Positions 11,311 to 22,594 of a DNA stretch of 64,000 nucleotides are shown here, in pieces (the stretch's first letter is position 1; every line of letters starts with the position of its first letter). Position numbers and translations under genes: made by a program. The stretch is taken from contig ML682005.1 of assembly GCA_007922195.1 (NCBI GenBank), forward strand, positions 42,947,957-43,011,956, read 5' to 3'. Source of the DNA: Podocnemis expansa (Eukaryota > Chordata > Testudines > Podocnemididae). The notes beneath the pieces were generated by a model, which saw only the letters and a program-made list of their open reading frames with translations, ran no database searches and was not told where the DNA came from.

Positions 11311-13026
11311 GGTAAGTCACAGATAAGTCTCCAGAGAAGTATTAATGAAGCTCCATGCTGGCACAGGGAACCACCACTGTAGGACCCAATTTAGGATTGA
11401 TCATAGAACCTTAATTCTTCATTTTTGTGCCCCCAATCAGCTGAGGTTATTAAAAAGGTTATTGCAAAACTAATTGCCATATTTGAAGAAATCTGGCCCA
11501 TACTGTGCACTCTCCTCTAGAGTTATCTGCAAATAGCCATATAGAACACAAAGCCCTTAAATAAATAAAATTTATTTTTACATTTCTATGTCATTGGCTT
11601 TGAATGCAGAAAGCAAACCAATATTGGCTGACTGACAGCAAAACAAACAAAAATGGATCGAAATCTAATAATGTTGCACTAAGGACTGTTTCTTTGTGAG
11701 AACTAATAACAATGCTTCTGCAGTACTAACATCTAATAGCAATATTTTTACAGCAGAAATTCCCATAGATGGACCATCCAGTCTAAGTACCAATGTGACT
11801 GCAACCAATATTAAGTTCTTCTTCAATCTCAGAGTGAAAGAATGAGACTGAAACATATACAAATACATCAGGTTTCCTTAGGAGTCAAAATGCAGGCTGG
11901 CATCCTGATTTCATTCCAGTCTCCCTCAATTGCTGCAATTCCCCCTCTCCCTTCTGTGCGAAATGTGCTGAGTGTAGTAGAGCATAATTATTTCAATCAG
12001 CTTGATTCATTCAGTGATAGTTTGATAATAATCAGTCATGAGAAAGCTAGCTGGACTATTGTTGTGCATGGACAATGTTAGATTTGTCACAGTCGACATT
12101 CATTTTAAAAATGCCTTCATATACTCTTTGGGACTATTTTTTTTCTGATTGAAAACTCATTGAGATGCGTTTCACTGGTTTCATATTCTGTCTGGAATTA
12201 TTTGCACAGTCTTGCTTGTAGTTCCAATGTGTGTTTTTCTTTCATTACCATTTTTGTTTTTAATCAGTGTAAGCATGTGGAGGGAAGAAAAAGGGATGGA
12301 GACCGAAATGAAGGACTAAGTGCTTAGTTTTGTCTATTAGCTTTCCTTGTCCTAAGGTTATGAAACTGCCAACCTCAAAAGAACTTTTGCTTATTTAAAA
12401 GCTTTATTGCAATATCAGTGATACTTTAATGTAGGTATAAAAATGAAATTATGGGGAAAAAATCTGAAGATCATATACATATTCTTCATTGGCAACTCCA
12501 TATAAATAGTGAGCTATCTTCCATATTTATTAATCAGGATATCACACTAAAAGCCTATCATCTTTGCAAACTGGCAGGCTGACTTGAAATGCTTCATTTT
12601 AGTAGAAAGCTTGGAATGATAACTGTGCAAGAAGATATCACATATTTTTAACATTGGCAATTTAAATGGTACTTGACCTTAAAATTCTCAGTTGACAATG
12701 ACTACCTACAGTATATATAATTTTAAATCCCTGGGGGTTTTTTAACCTTACACCATATTATAGTGCAAGAAGACAATTTTATATCAACTTCTTATTAAAA
12801 AATGGAAGCAGTAATGTAAAAGCAGAGATTTACAATATTAAAAGTATCCCTGATATGGACAGTTCAGGTGAACCAAAGATACAGAATAGGCACAGTTTTA
12901 TCACATAGTTGCTTTTAAACAAAAGGAATGTATCTCCTGAATGTCCCTGTTTACAAATGTGTGCACGCACACACACATATAAAATATAAAATTTTATACT
13001 TACTTTTTAGTTTTTGATTGATTTGT
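11311..13026. other. AT-rich DNA without recognisable gene
   Basis: No supported feature apart from a short CA-rich run near 12962-12980. Confidence 0.55.
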
Positions 13027-13697
13027 GAACATAAGAAGGGATGGCCATACTATGACCAATGGCCCATCTAGCCCAGTACCCTTCCTTCTAACACGCCAGT
13101 TCCAGGTGGCTCAGAGAGCATGAACACAGGGCTGGCCCAAGGTTTTTTGGCACTCTAGGCCAACACTGGGTGCCTCCACCCCCATGGGTCCAGCCACAGG
13201 TGAGGAACAGAGCAGGGTGGGATAGGCTTGCTGCCCCCCCCATCCCAGCCCTTGGTGCCCCTAATTGTTGGCACCCTCTGCGATTGCCTTGGTCTACTTT
13301 ATGGAAGGACTGGCCCTGAATGAACAGATCAGGTCAGTTACTGAGTGATCTATCTCCTGTCATCCAGTCTCAGCTTCTGGCAATCAGAGCTTTAGGGACA
13401 CCCAGAACATAAGGTTGCTCCTCTGAGCATCTTGACTAATAGCCATTGGTGAAAGTATCCTCAATGGACTTTTATAATTCTTTTTTGAACCCAGTTAAAT
13501 TTTGGGCCTTCACAACGGCCCTTGGCAACAAATTCCAGAGGCTGACAGTGCATTGTATGAAAAAAATACTTCCTCATGTTTGTTTTTAAGCTACTGCTTG
13601 TTGTTTTCGTTGAGTGATCCCTGGTTCTTGTGTTAAGTGAAGGGGTAAAAAATACTTCACTGGCCTTTGGATCAGGCCCTTTGTGATTAAACACATT
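13027..13697 (-). mobile_element. CR1-like LINE 3' end, split by a hAT MITE
   Basis: The left border GAACATAAGAAGGGATGGCC is the reverse complement of a CR1 terminus of the GGCCATTCTTATGTT type, which also ends the copy at 60170-61255. The segment continues to 13697 with the familiar non-coding 3' region (GGGACACCCAGAACATAAGG, CTTCACAACGGCCC). A hAT MITE interrupts it at 13127-13318, and a palindromic MITE sits at its far end. Confidence 0.8.
13127..13318. mobile_element. hAT-type MITE, family CAGGGCTGGCCC
   Basis: Left end CAGGGCTGGCCC, right end reverse complement CAGGGCCAGTCC. The flanking 8-mers CATGAACA (13119-13126) and AATGAACA (13319-13326) match at 7 of 8. It lies inside the CR1-like 3' end, so it is younger than that copy. 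It is related by its ends to 48006-48341. Confidence 0.9.
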
Positions 13698-14013
13698 GGC
13701 TGTGTTCACACACAGGCATTATTTTGATACAAGTTGTGTCGAATCAACTTGTATTGAAATAATGCCTTATTTCGAAATAATTTAATTCGAATTAACAGTT
13801 TGTTAATTCGAATTAAGGAAAAAAGCTCAAAGCGAAATAGCAGTTTCAGGCAACAGTTATTTTGAAACAAGTCACTGTTGTTTCGAAACAACATGTTCGG
13901 ACGGCATTGTTTCGAAACAATCATTTCGAAACAACATTGTTTTGTCCCCACATGGGGTTTAAGTTGTTTTGAAACAACGCCGTCCGAACATGTTGTGCTG
14001 TGTGAACACAGCC
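13698..14013. mobile_element. PIF/Harbinger-like palindromic MITE (TTTCGAAACAA type)
   Basis: Ends GGCTGTGTTCACACA and TGTGTGAACACAGCC are exact inverted repeats, flanked by ATT on both sides (13695-13697 and 14014-14016), a 3-base duplication as Harbinger elements make. The interior is built of GTTTCGAAACAA and AATTCGAATTAA palindromes, so the whole element could fold into long hairpins. Confidence 0.86.
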
Positions 14014-14016
14014 ATT

Positions 14017-14439
14017 GTGTTCACATGAATTGCCTCTTTTTTCCTTGAACACTCTCCAGTATCTCCTCTTCATCAATATTCTTTGAAAGCAAATATTTAA
14101 TGCCAAGTCAGCTGCCTGAAGAAGTTACTTTCACTTTTCATTGTGGGGTAGCCCGTTGAAGATGGTGGACTTGACTGTGAAGAAAGAGAAAAACAATCTG
14201 GGGACATTTGGCAAATTGCAAAAGCAAAGCCTAGCATTTTCTTCCCTGTAGGTTTTTGCTCAGAAACAGCATGCTTAATGGATGCCCATGTACTTGAAGC
14301 ACTAAAGGTTCTGATGCACTCTTTCTATATATAATATAGTAGATCTCTAAGAGTGTGTCTATGCTTCAGATTATAGACAAAAATACAAGGCTCCATTCAG
14401 AATAATTTGCTTATCACTAACAAATGGATTTTATTATTT
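14017..14439. other. Unassigned DNA
   Basis: No feature supported between the palindromic MITE and the next hAT element. Confidence 0.5.
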
Positions 14440-14447
14440 ATCTAGGA

Positions 14448-14773
14448 CAGGAGTCGGCAACCCAAAGGATAAGAAGAGTCTTTTTTTTAACAATTTTTTC
14501 AATATCCAAGTGTTCTAGGAGCTGTAATGGGTGTAGTGTTCTGGTGGGGCATGGAGGGAGCTGGGCCAGGGCACCTGTTGCAGGGTCCCCTAGTGTAGGG
14601 GGGAGAGCCCAGAACCAGGAGTGGGTCCCCCACAAGGTCCTCTGGTGGCCAGCAGAAGCCCAGAGCCTGGTGCAGGCTGCCCAAACGATTCCTTAGTGGC
14701 GGGGGCCTGGTGCTGCAAGGGAGTAGCCAAAGAGCTGTATGCGGATCTGGGGCCGCAGGTTGCAGACCCCCTG
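14448..14773. mobile_element. hAT-type element, family CAGGGGTCAGCAACC
   Basis: Left end CAGGAGTCGGCAACCC, right end GCAGACCCCCTG. The flanking 8-mers ATCTAGGA (14440-14447) and CTCTAGCA (14774-14781) agree at 6 of 8. The interior (AAGGATAAGAAGAG, then CCAAGTGTTCTAGGAGC) aligns with 6652-7023, so both are copies of one family. Confidence 0.88.
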
Positions 14774-14781
14774 CTCTAGCA

Positions 14782-15220
14782 CCATAGATAGATATTTTTC
14801 TTTATAGTTGTTAAACTGTGCTGAACAAATAACATGGTCTCTCCTGCCACATTGTCATGCTTTCTTCAACGTGTGGAGTCCATTTTCTTGTAACCAGATG
14901 TGTACGAAGTATGTGGAAATCCTTTCCCCATGCTCCGATATAATCTATGGAACTAACAGGTTGGCAAGAGGTCAACTAGAAAGAGACACAAAAAATAGAG
15001 CTTGCCAAAAGGGTAAAAAATTTCATTGACATTTTTCATCAACATTTTCTCTTCCAAAAAATCTCATCCACTTCTACAAACTTGTTGAAAAATGGCAGAT
15101 ATGTTTTGGAAAATTTTGAAATTTCTGGCTAGTTCTTGAAAAAGATAGGATTTGCCACTATGTTCAATTCTTACTTCTATGGTTGTGTTCGACCCTCAAT
15201 TAAAGGCATTTATGTTCAGT
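14782..15220. other. AT-rich DNA without recognisable gene
   Basis: No supported feature. Confidence 0.5.
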
Positions 15221-15335
15221 AAAAAAACAACAAGGAGTTGTGTGGCACTTTAATAAATCTGTTAGTCTTAAAGTGCCATACAACTCCTTGTTGTTTTTTT
15301 ACTGGACTAGACTAACACGGCTATCCCTTTCGAAA
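15221..15335 (+). mobile_element. Palindromic Penelope-like element tail
   Basis: Two arms, 15221-15252 and 15269-15300, are inverted copies with 31 of 32 bases matching, each containing ACAAGGAGTTGTGTGGCAC or its complement. They are joined by a 16-base loop containing CTGTTAGTCT. The right arm continues into ACTAGACTAACACGGC, the terminal word of Penelope-like tails in this genome. This is the smallest of three such head-to-head palindromes. Confidence 0.82.
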
Positions 15336-17247
15336 TTTATGTTCAGATCTGTATCTATTAACTTTTCCCCCTCTCTTTAACCCTTCCTAAAAACCCAGAT
15401 TATTTTATTATGGTAAGGAGATGCAAACCCAACAGCAGTGAACATGAGGTCAGCATCATCTCATTGTTACCTTGTGCTCCCCTGTCTCTCTGTATCTACC
15501 TGTTACGTCTCTATTTATACTTTGCTTGCTTGGAAGCTCTTTGGAGTAGGGACTGAGCCACCCTCAGTGAACTTGGGGCCAAGTTAAGTGTACATGCACA
15601 TTTGGTTTGTATTTCTTTTCATGTTTGTATTAATATTGACTTTATTATAGCATGATTTTATAGTCACTCTGATTCTAGAGGACAGGTAGAATTTAGAGCT
15701 CAAGCATTACACTTGTCACACTACATGCCACATTGCACTGTACTAGTAATGGGGTATTATGCTCTGTTGTATCCCAGAACAGCAATTCTCCCCTCTCCCC
15801 CCACACACCCATATCTTCTTAATGAAATGAAGCAAGATAGTAGGTTGGCTGTCAATCAAAACATTATAATCATGATGAACTAGTTAGGTTAGCAACAGTT
15901 TGAACAAAGAATAATGGTCTAAATAGCAGATATATAGCAGCGATCCCTAAATAGCTGCACAAACCATACTTTCCATACACAGACACAGCCTTAAACAGGA
16001 ACAGAATACTGAGGTCAGAGAGCAGGAACCAGAAGCAAAACAGGAATCAGAGCAGGAAGGCAACACACACACCAGTCCTCATATGGAGTCTCCAGTAGAT
16101 ATACAGTATGGGTTTAGGTTTAGCACAGCTGTGTGTGCTATGTCAAAATAACCTTAATATAATCATAGTAATTACAATATCACTTTTATTATCTTTACAT
16201 TTTCATTTTAACATTTACATGTTTGAAGTGTGTTTTGTATTCCACTGACAAAGGTCACCCTTTGTGATCAAACATTCTTCTTTCCTGATCTTGGTCATAC
16301 AAGCTACATCAGAATGTCAGATTGGGGGCGGGGGGGTTGAGGGGTTAGTGGCGAAATAGTCTCACAATATTATTTGTGTTTATACCACTTATAACTCATC
16401 CACTACTGAAATTTGAAGCAACCCAGAAAATGTTTTTTTAGCTGGGGATTTATAAAGCCATTACAAAAATACAATAAAACCTTAGCTGTACTGATTCAAC
16501 AAACTATTTCTAGCCCTACTGTCAACTGTAATCTGTGCCAATTTACAAAGAATAAGCAACATTTCTTTCCCTATGTTTTCCCTGTTTCAAATGGCACAGT
16601 GATTTAGACAATAACATGCAGAGCACATGATTAATGGAGCTGTGAACTGAGAATGGGACAGCTGCTAGATCACAAAGAGCTGCTTTGTGTGCATGTTACT
16701 GCATTTTTGAGAAACTCCATAAATTGATAATTTGCTAAATTAATTTATTCTCTCTGTGTAATGTTAATGTAACCTTCAGTTGGAAAAGTTCATACAAGTG
16801 CACAGATTTTCACCAAAGCAAAACAGGCAAGGACTTGAATGCTCAAAGGGTGACTTTCCACTACATTTCAGGATTTAGTCATTTACTTTGGCATAATGTT
16901 ACTCATGAATTCTTTTGTAATATAATTCACTTTAAAATTCAAGTGTTCTTTGATGTTTTAGACCTGTTGCGATTGAGAGTTATGCAGCGTACAGCACCAA
17001 TAGGCATAGCGTCTCTTTTGTAGAGACTGTGAGCTATGGACTATCAGTTTAGGGATGGCCTTAACCAAAAACTCACTTCTGTGCTCTCTGGCCCCCCAGA
17101 CTTAGCGAGATTGAAATCAAATCTAGCAACCCATTGCCAACACACCCACATTTGTGAAGAATTAAAATCTGGATTATAATTTTGTAGCTTTGTCCTTCTC
17201 TAAATTACAGCTAGTTTCCTCAGGAAAAGAGGCACGGTTATTAAAAC
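15336..17247. other. AT-rich DNA without recognisable gene
   Basis: No element borders or coding signature recognised. Short G-rich and purine runs (for example near 16325) are the only notable features. Confidence 0.5.
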
Positions 17248-17659
17248 TGTAGCAGAGCAGAGCAGAGGGGACAAACCCTTCTGGCACCTGTAAACTGTGG
17301 TTTAGAGGATTGGAGCAGGTGCCTGGGCTAATTAGGGCTGAGTCAGACCCTAACAAGCCAAGAGGGAGCAGCTGGGGCCTGGCCCAGCTCAGTATACAGA
17401 GGACTGGGCAGGAAAGCAGAGAAGGGTGCCATAGGCAGACTAACAAGGCAAGCAGACTGCTTGTGGTAGCTAGGGAAGGAAGACACCCCGAGCCTCTAAT
17501 GGTCCTAAATGAGCCTGAGACTGGTGGGTCAGAGCTAGGCTGTTTGGGAAACTGGTGATGGTGCTTACATAAAGATCACTGGTGACTGCAGTCATGAGTT
17601 TGTGAGTCCTTTGTGGGGTCCTAGACAGCTGGGGAGTGGTACCTGCATGACCTGTTACA
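17248..17659 (+). mobile_element. Probable solo LTR
   Basis: The segment begins TGTAGCAG and ends CTGTTACA, short inverted ends of the TG...CA kind with 7 of 8 matching. It is flanked by AAAAC (17243-17247) and AAATC (17660-17664), a 4-of-5 duplication. The interior is GC-richer than its surroundings. No internal coding region is present, as expected after LTR-LTR recombination. The family is not identified. Confidence 0.5.
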
Positions 17660-18467
17660 AAATCTCATTAACAGAAAGATTGTGATTCTGACTGATGCCA
17701 GCACTGTCCTTTTTTTGTTGCTCTGAGCACACAAAGGGAATGGAGACCGGTCCTAAGCTGGCAGATGAGAATTTTTCTAATGTAAGGAGAATGGGAAGGT
17801 GCTTTAAAGTTGACATAGATGTCTCTTTACCTCTTTTACTCACCACAAGATGCAAGGATCTTCCTGTGTAGGCCAGGGGTGAGACAGAAAGATGATGAAG
17901 GAAGCAAAGCTCTCAGAACTCCCATAACCGGAGTTACACCACTGACTCTGAAACTGCTTTGGTTTAATCCCAGAGTCAGAGGAATGAAAAAATCTGATTT
18001 ATAGTAACTTTTTTTCCCTCCATTCCAGGGGTACTGGATTACAGTTCTTACCCTGTTATCATAAGTAAATGTGCAAGTTTCTTATGGATAGAAAAATTGG
18101 CATGGGGCTATGTAAAATGGCAAACTATGTTCCCATATTCTAATCTGAGGATTCAGATGTGATACTTAAGGTTCCTATTAAAAGACCAGTCTTTGAAATA
18201 TACCTATCCTAGATCAAGCTGCAGTGGGTGACCTGCTCAGCTAACTCTAGGCGGGAGTCAGGAGAAATATGTTCATCCCTGGGCTCTGGCTTCTAGCTAG
18301 GTCAGGGGGAAGAGGCTTAGGGGAAGAGCAGGGTAGTGGGGCCCCAGGAGAGGAGGAGGGAGGGGGCCAGAGTTCCAGCATTTGGGTGGGGCCCCTGGGC
18401 ACAGGCCCTGTTGACTTATGGGGTAATGCACCACTGTGTAGGTGTCACTAGAGCCCCTATACACATA
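17660..18467. other. Unassigned DNA, GC-rich at its right end
   Basis: 17660-18240 shows nothing recognisable. 18245-18460 is GC-rich and looks element-derived, but I cannot find matching ends. Confidence 0.45.
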
Positions 18468-18734
18468 CCTACAATCAGGGGCCTTGCTGCCATAGGGCGC
18501 AGTGTACATCAGCCCCTCTGGCCTCAAGTCCAGCCCCCACTAATTTTTGCCCAGCAGACGCAGGCTTGAGTTCAGCTGCTGCCCCATCCTGGAATGTGCA
18601 GCTGAGTCACATAGGTCAGGGCAGTGACAGAGAGGGAACTTTAAATCCCTCTGAAGGCAGACACTGCCTACAAGTGAATGACTCCCCCTCTCCAGTCCTG
18701 GGCTAGCAATGGGAAAATAGTACTGTTGTACTCT

Positions 18735-18738
<4 letters not shown>

Positions 18739-18770
<32 letters not shown>
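18739..18770 (+). repeat. (TG)n microsatellite
   Basis: An uninterrupted GT/TG run inside the hAT element 18476-19483. The Cys-Val open frame across it is an artefact. Confidence 0.97.
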
Positions 18771-18771
<1 letters not shown>

Positions 18772-19201
18772 GAGGGCAGGTTGAGGAGGGGTACAGGAAG
18801 CTGCGGGGCTGAGGGGGATCATTCCCATGGGGTTGGACTGGTGGGGGTTGAGAGGGGGGAGCAAATGGGGGATCAGCCCCTCCAGGCCTCGGGTCAGGCC
18901 AGTGGGGGGCTTGGGCCAGAAGAGGGGCTGGGTGGAGGATCAGCCCCTCCTGGGGTCAGGCTGGTGAGGGACTACAGGCAGCTTCCTCCTGCAGTCCAGG
19001 CAGTGTGGCCTGGGGGGCTGTGGGAGGCTCCTCCCTAAGCTCAGGCAGCGGAGGCTGGGGGCTGTGGGTGGCTCCCCACCCAAACCCAGGCAGCATGGCC
19101 TGGGAGGCTGGATCAGGCCTGGGCTGCCTGCTGCTGGACAACAGCAGCAGAACTGGATCTGGGCTGGGCTGCCAGCAGGAGAAGGCCAGTCCAGTTCCTG
19201 G

Positions 19202-19384
19202 CAGTGTTCCCTCTAAGCTGTGTGCATACGTGAGCACACAGGTCATGAAGCCTGCTCACACAACAAAATAAAATGCACACAAAAAAATCAACAGTGCTTT
19301 TATTAGCTCATGCAAAGAAATTTTTTTGTGCACACAAAGAAATTTTTTGCACATACAATGTACAAAAAATTAGAGGGAACATTA
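19202..19384. mobile_element. hAT-type MITE, family AGTGTTCCCTCTAAG, nested
   Basis: Left end CAGTGTTCCCTCTAAG and right end TTAGAGGGAACATTA are inverted repeats. The flanks GTTCCTGG (19194-19201) and GTTCCCAG (19385-19392) match at 6 of 8, the two differences being transitions. The interior words CACACAGGTCATGAA and CACAAAGAAATT are shared with 3931-4116. Confidence 0.88.
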
Positions 19385-19491
19385 GTTCCCAGACTGTGCC
19401 CTGAGGCTGGATTGGACCCTGGGTGGGGCTGCACAGCAGGAAGCACAAGCCCTGACACTCTTTTCAGGGCAGCGATGCCCTTGCCTATAAT

Positions 19492-20614
19492 AACTGAAAA
19501 TTCAGCCTGGTGATCATGTCAGCTGCTCCTTAGGGAAAGGGAAATTTGAAAACAGTCATTCTCACAGGAAATCTGGAGATCCAATGTTTTTCTTGAATGC
19601 AGACACAGAAGTAATTTTCTTAAGTTTCAGGAGCATGTGCTTTAAGACTACAGAAGAGACAGGATATCTGAAAATGTCCGAAAGGTAGAAGTTTTTCATT
19701 AGACATTAGTTTATTTCAAAATATGTAGGGAAGTTAGGACATCTTGGTTTCTATGGCATTGACTGGAGTACATTTGAGGGGAATTTCTTCAGCAGATGAC
19801 AGTAAATCTGGGCATTTTGGTGTATGTCATCAGCACACTTGATTTCTTTAAAGAGTTAGATGCATAAGAATGTTAGAAGCCTTGGGGATTTAGTAAAGGG
19901 CATTTAGCTTATCGCAGCTCATCCCATTTAGTACTGCATACCTCCTGGGCCTGCAGCTAGCATGCATGACCTTGATATTTTGTTTCAATAACACTACTTG
20001 GCCAACCAAAATAAGTCCATGAGCCTATACATAGCCATACAACGCCATCAAGAAATACATCTGGTTTCCATACAAATATGGGTGCTTAATAGGTTCTTCC
20101 ACTACATATTTATGTACAAACATGTGCATGAGATAATAAAACCTGGAAACTGCATAGTCAAAGTCATAAGGTAGAATTTTTATATATTGTACATTTGGAA
20201 AAAATGTACTTTGCATAATGAAAATTTATACTACAGATAAAATAATATCGAACATAATGAAATACTCATGCCTCCACCACGGGTTGATATTTTTGTATTC
20301 TGCAATCAATTGTGTATCCAACTGTGAAATGTCCTTGTCTTATAGACTAATATATATGTAATATGGAGACAAATATATGTGCAACTTAGCCAGTTTCCTG
20401 TAGTGTGTAATGAAACTGACATATCATGGAGTGGGATTCTTCACTGGTCAACTGTCATTCTAACCCTGCCTTCATACTTTGGTTTTTCTAGGTTTAGTCA
20501 GCCACGCTGATCAACAATGCTGCAGATTATTTGGCAGGGCATTTTAGAATAAAGTAGGTTTAATATATAATAGAATAATGGGGATAAAAACTATATAGTA
20601 TCTCCAGCATTGTA
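19492..20614. other. AT-rich DNA without recognisable gene
   Basis: No supported feature. Confidence 0.55.
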
Positions 20615-20776
20615 GGCTCCCACTGCCTGGGCTCCAGACCAAGTCTAAACATCTACACAACCATTTTTCAACATCTGCACAACAATTTTTTAGGCTGGAG
20701 CCTGAGCCCCAGGGGCCAGCATCAGCTGACCCAGACCAGCTGCCTGTTTTCTATTCCCAGGTAGATGTTCCCCTAG
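20615..20776. repeat. Unclassified repeat fragment (AACATCTACACAACC type)
   Basis: The words AACATCTACACAACC, AGGCTGGAGCCTGAGCCCC and AGCTGACCCAGACC resemble an old MITE family of turtles, recognised from memory only. Its right part is cut by the hAT element starting at 20777, and no outer ends can be paired. Confidence 0.35.
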
Positions 20777-21153
20777 CAGGTACGTCGCTGACTGGGGGAA
20801 GGACCCAGGGCATGGGCCCAGGCCCCGCCCCTGGCCTGCAGGCCCCACCCCTGGCTGAGGACAGGACCAGGCACTGGCCCCGCATGCTCAGCAGGGGACG
20901 GAGCCGCCGTGGGCAGCCAGGCCCCAGATTCCAGGCCGGGGATGGGGCTGCTGCAGGCAGCCAGGCCCCACATCCCCGGCTAGGGACGCAGCTGCGGGCG
21001 GCCAGGCCCCGGATCCCCGGCCGGGGATGGGGCCGCCATGGCCACCAGTGGCTGGGTCCTGGATCTCCAGCCCGATTGGGCCAGAGATCCAGGGCTCTGG
21101 CACTGGGGTTCGGGGCACGTGCCCTGGAGTGGCCAGCGCCAGTGATGCCCCTG
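20777..21153. mobile_element. hAT-type element, family CAGGGGCATCGCTGCC
   Basis: Left end CAGGTACGTCGCTGAC, right end reverse complement CAGGGGCATCACTGGC. A perfect 8-base duplication TCCCCTAG flanks it (20769-20776 and 21154-21161). The GC-rich interior with repeated CCAGGCCCC(A/G) blocks yields spurious Gly/Pro/Ala-rich frames on both strands. Confidence 0.94.
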
Positions 21154-21161
21154 TCCCCTAG

Positions 21162-21699
21162 TACTCATCATGGCTTAAGATCCTTCTTTACCAATGGAAT
21201 CTGTCCAGACCCTGGACCAGAGAAATAAAAGTGGGGAGTGGGCAGATCTGGGAACCTCCTTGGTTGCTCTCTCCCCTTGTGCATATGTACAGAGCCAGCC
21301 AGAATCTGGCCCTTTATCTGACAAAACTCAGCCAAATACCCTGTTAGCGCAACAGCTGAAAAGACAAGGTAATTGAGGTAATATCTTCCACGGAACCACC
21401 TTCTGCTGGTGTGAGAGAGAGGTTTTTGAGATTCCACGGAGCTCTTCAGAAGCTGTATTAATGCTGGATCCCCTATTAATAAAAGATTTCTTTGTTATAC
21501 CCAAACTCAGTGCTCGTGAGTGAGGAAGGATTGCCTCTGAGAGGTATACTGGAATTGTGTTTAGGTTTCCCAGCTTACTGGGTAGAAGTCTGAGTCAATT
21601 CTGTTTTGTATTGTTAATAACCTCTAGATACTGAATCTTACCTCGCAGCTGCTAACCCCATGTCAGAAGGAACACATCTTCCTGAAGAACAGCTATGTC
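21162..21699. other. Unassigned, possibly LTR-derived
   Basis: An AATAAAAGATTTC polyadenylation-like stretch at 21478-21490, followed by a CTCAGTGCTCGTGAG segment, gives an LTR-like look, but no TG...CA borders or duplication can be set. Confidence 0.3.
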
Positions 21700-21815
21700 T
21701 GTGTAAGCTCGACTATTTTTCTCTCACCAACAGAAGTTGTTCCAGTAAAAGGTATTACCTCACCCACCTTTTTCTTTAATGTCCTTGGTCCAACACGGCA
21801 ACAACAGCATGGCTT
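21700..21815 (+). mobile_element. Penelope-like tail, second subfamily
   Basis: Contains CTCACCAACAGAAGTTG, then AGGTATTACCTCACCCACC and ends near GTCCAACACGGCAACAAC. The layout (ACGAAAGC-like word, CCA-rich part, final AACACGGC) parallels the commoner tail at 21893 but with different sequence, suggesting a second tail subfamily. No coding region is attached. Confidence 0.5.
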
Positions 21816-21892
21816 CTAACTCACCAATTGGTCTGACCTCTATCAGCGCTCTATATTTATTCACCTGACATACTATAACTTACATTTCATGC

Positions 21893-22015
21893 ATCTGATG
21901 AAGTGGGATTGCATCCATGAAAGCTCATGTAATAAGTAAATTTCTTAGCCTTCAAAAGTGCTACAGGACTCCTTGTTTGCTTTGCTGAACTAGAGTAACA
22001 CAGCTACCCTCTCTG
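21893..22015 (+). mobile_element. Penelope-like element 3' tail
   Basis: The ordered words GCATCTGATGAAGTGGGATT, CATGAAAGCTCATGTAATAA, GCTACAGGACTCCTTG and ACTAGAGTAACACAGCTACC define the tail also seen at 39380, 45540, 46346 and 62040. It is non-coding and 5' truncated. Confidence 0.77.
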
Positions 22016-22586
22016 GCACGTGAGTGTTTTAGACTGCACTGCTGGGATGAAGTTAGAATAAGACACAGCAGCTGAGATGAGTCATCTAACTGAGCAATAC
22101 AGAGCACATCAGAGAGGCATACAAAGCTCACTACATAACAAGTACACTTTCATTTGTCAAGTCCTGCAGAATACAATGTAGAGAGTTGAGTAAGAGTGTA
22201 TGAATATTTCAGTGCCTATCTTCTTTTTTTATGAAAGATACATTTTCTGCATGTAAAATACATTTTTAGGTGATCTCTGAATTCTGAGTCTACAATATAA
22301 GTGTCTCAGTATTCAGTTTAAATATTTCATTATGTCATAAATATTATGCATTTCAATATAATATGGAAGACAGGTAACTAAATATTTGATTGTGTGCCAG
22401 CCACAATGACCCTTCCCATGAAGAAGTGTTTTCATGATCATGACCCAATTACAAGTGCAGTGAAATACTTGATGATAATTTCAGGAGCCAATGAACCACA
22501 TGGTTACCTTAGTGCTGTAAGTTATAGTGAAGTGCTGATGGCACCACTACGCTTGATATTCTGCCATTATTTTCATGAAAATGTCT
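22016..22586. other. AT-rich DNA without recognisable gene
   Basis: No supported feature. Confidence 0.5.
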
Positions 22587-22594
22587 TTCCATTC

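Larger units (their letters stand above)
18476..19483. mobile_element. hAT-type element, family CAGGGGCATCGCTGCC, with nested MITE
   Basis: Left end CAGGGGCCTTGCTGCC, right end reverse complement CAAGGGCATCGCTGCC. The flanking 8-mers CCTACAAT (18468-18475) and CCTATAAT (19484-19491) match at 7 of 8. The interior is very GC-rich and contains a TG microsatellite and a complete MITE (19202-19384). Its end TTTTCAGGGCAGCGATG is nearly identical to the right end of 37056-37378. Confidence 0.82.

Noticed and set aside
20773..21228. 138-codon Gly/Pro/Arg-rich frame and CpG-rich block resembling a promoter island
   Set aside because: The block ends exactly at hAT borders with a perfect TCCCCTAG duplication, so the composition belongs to the element.
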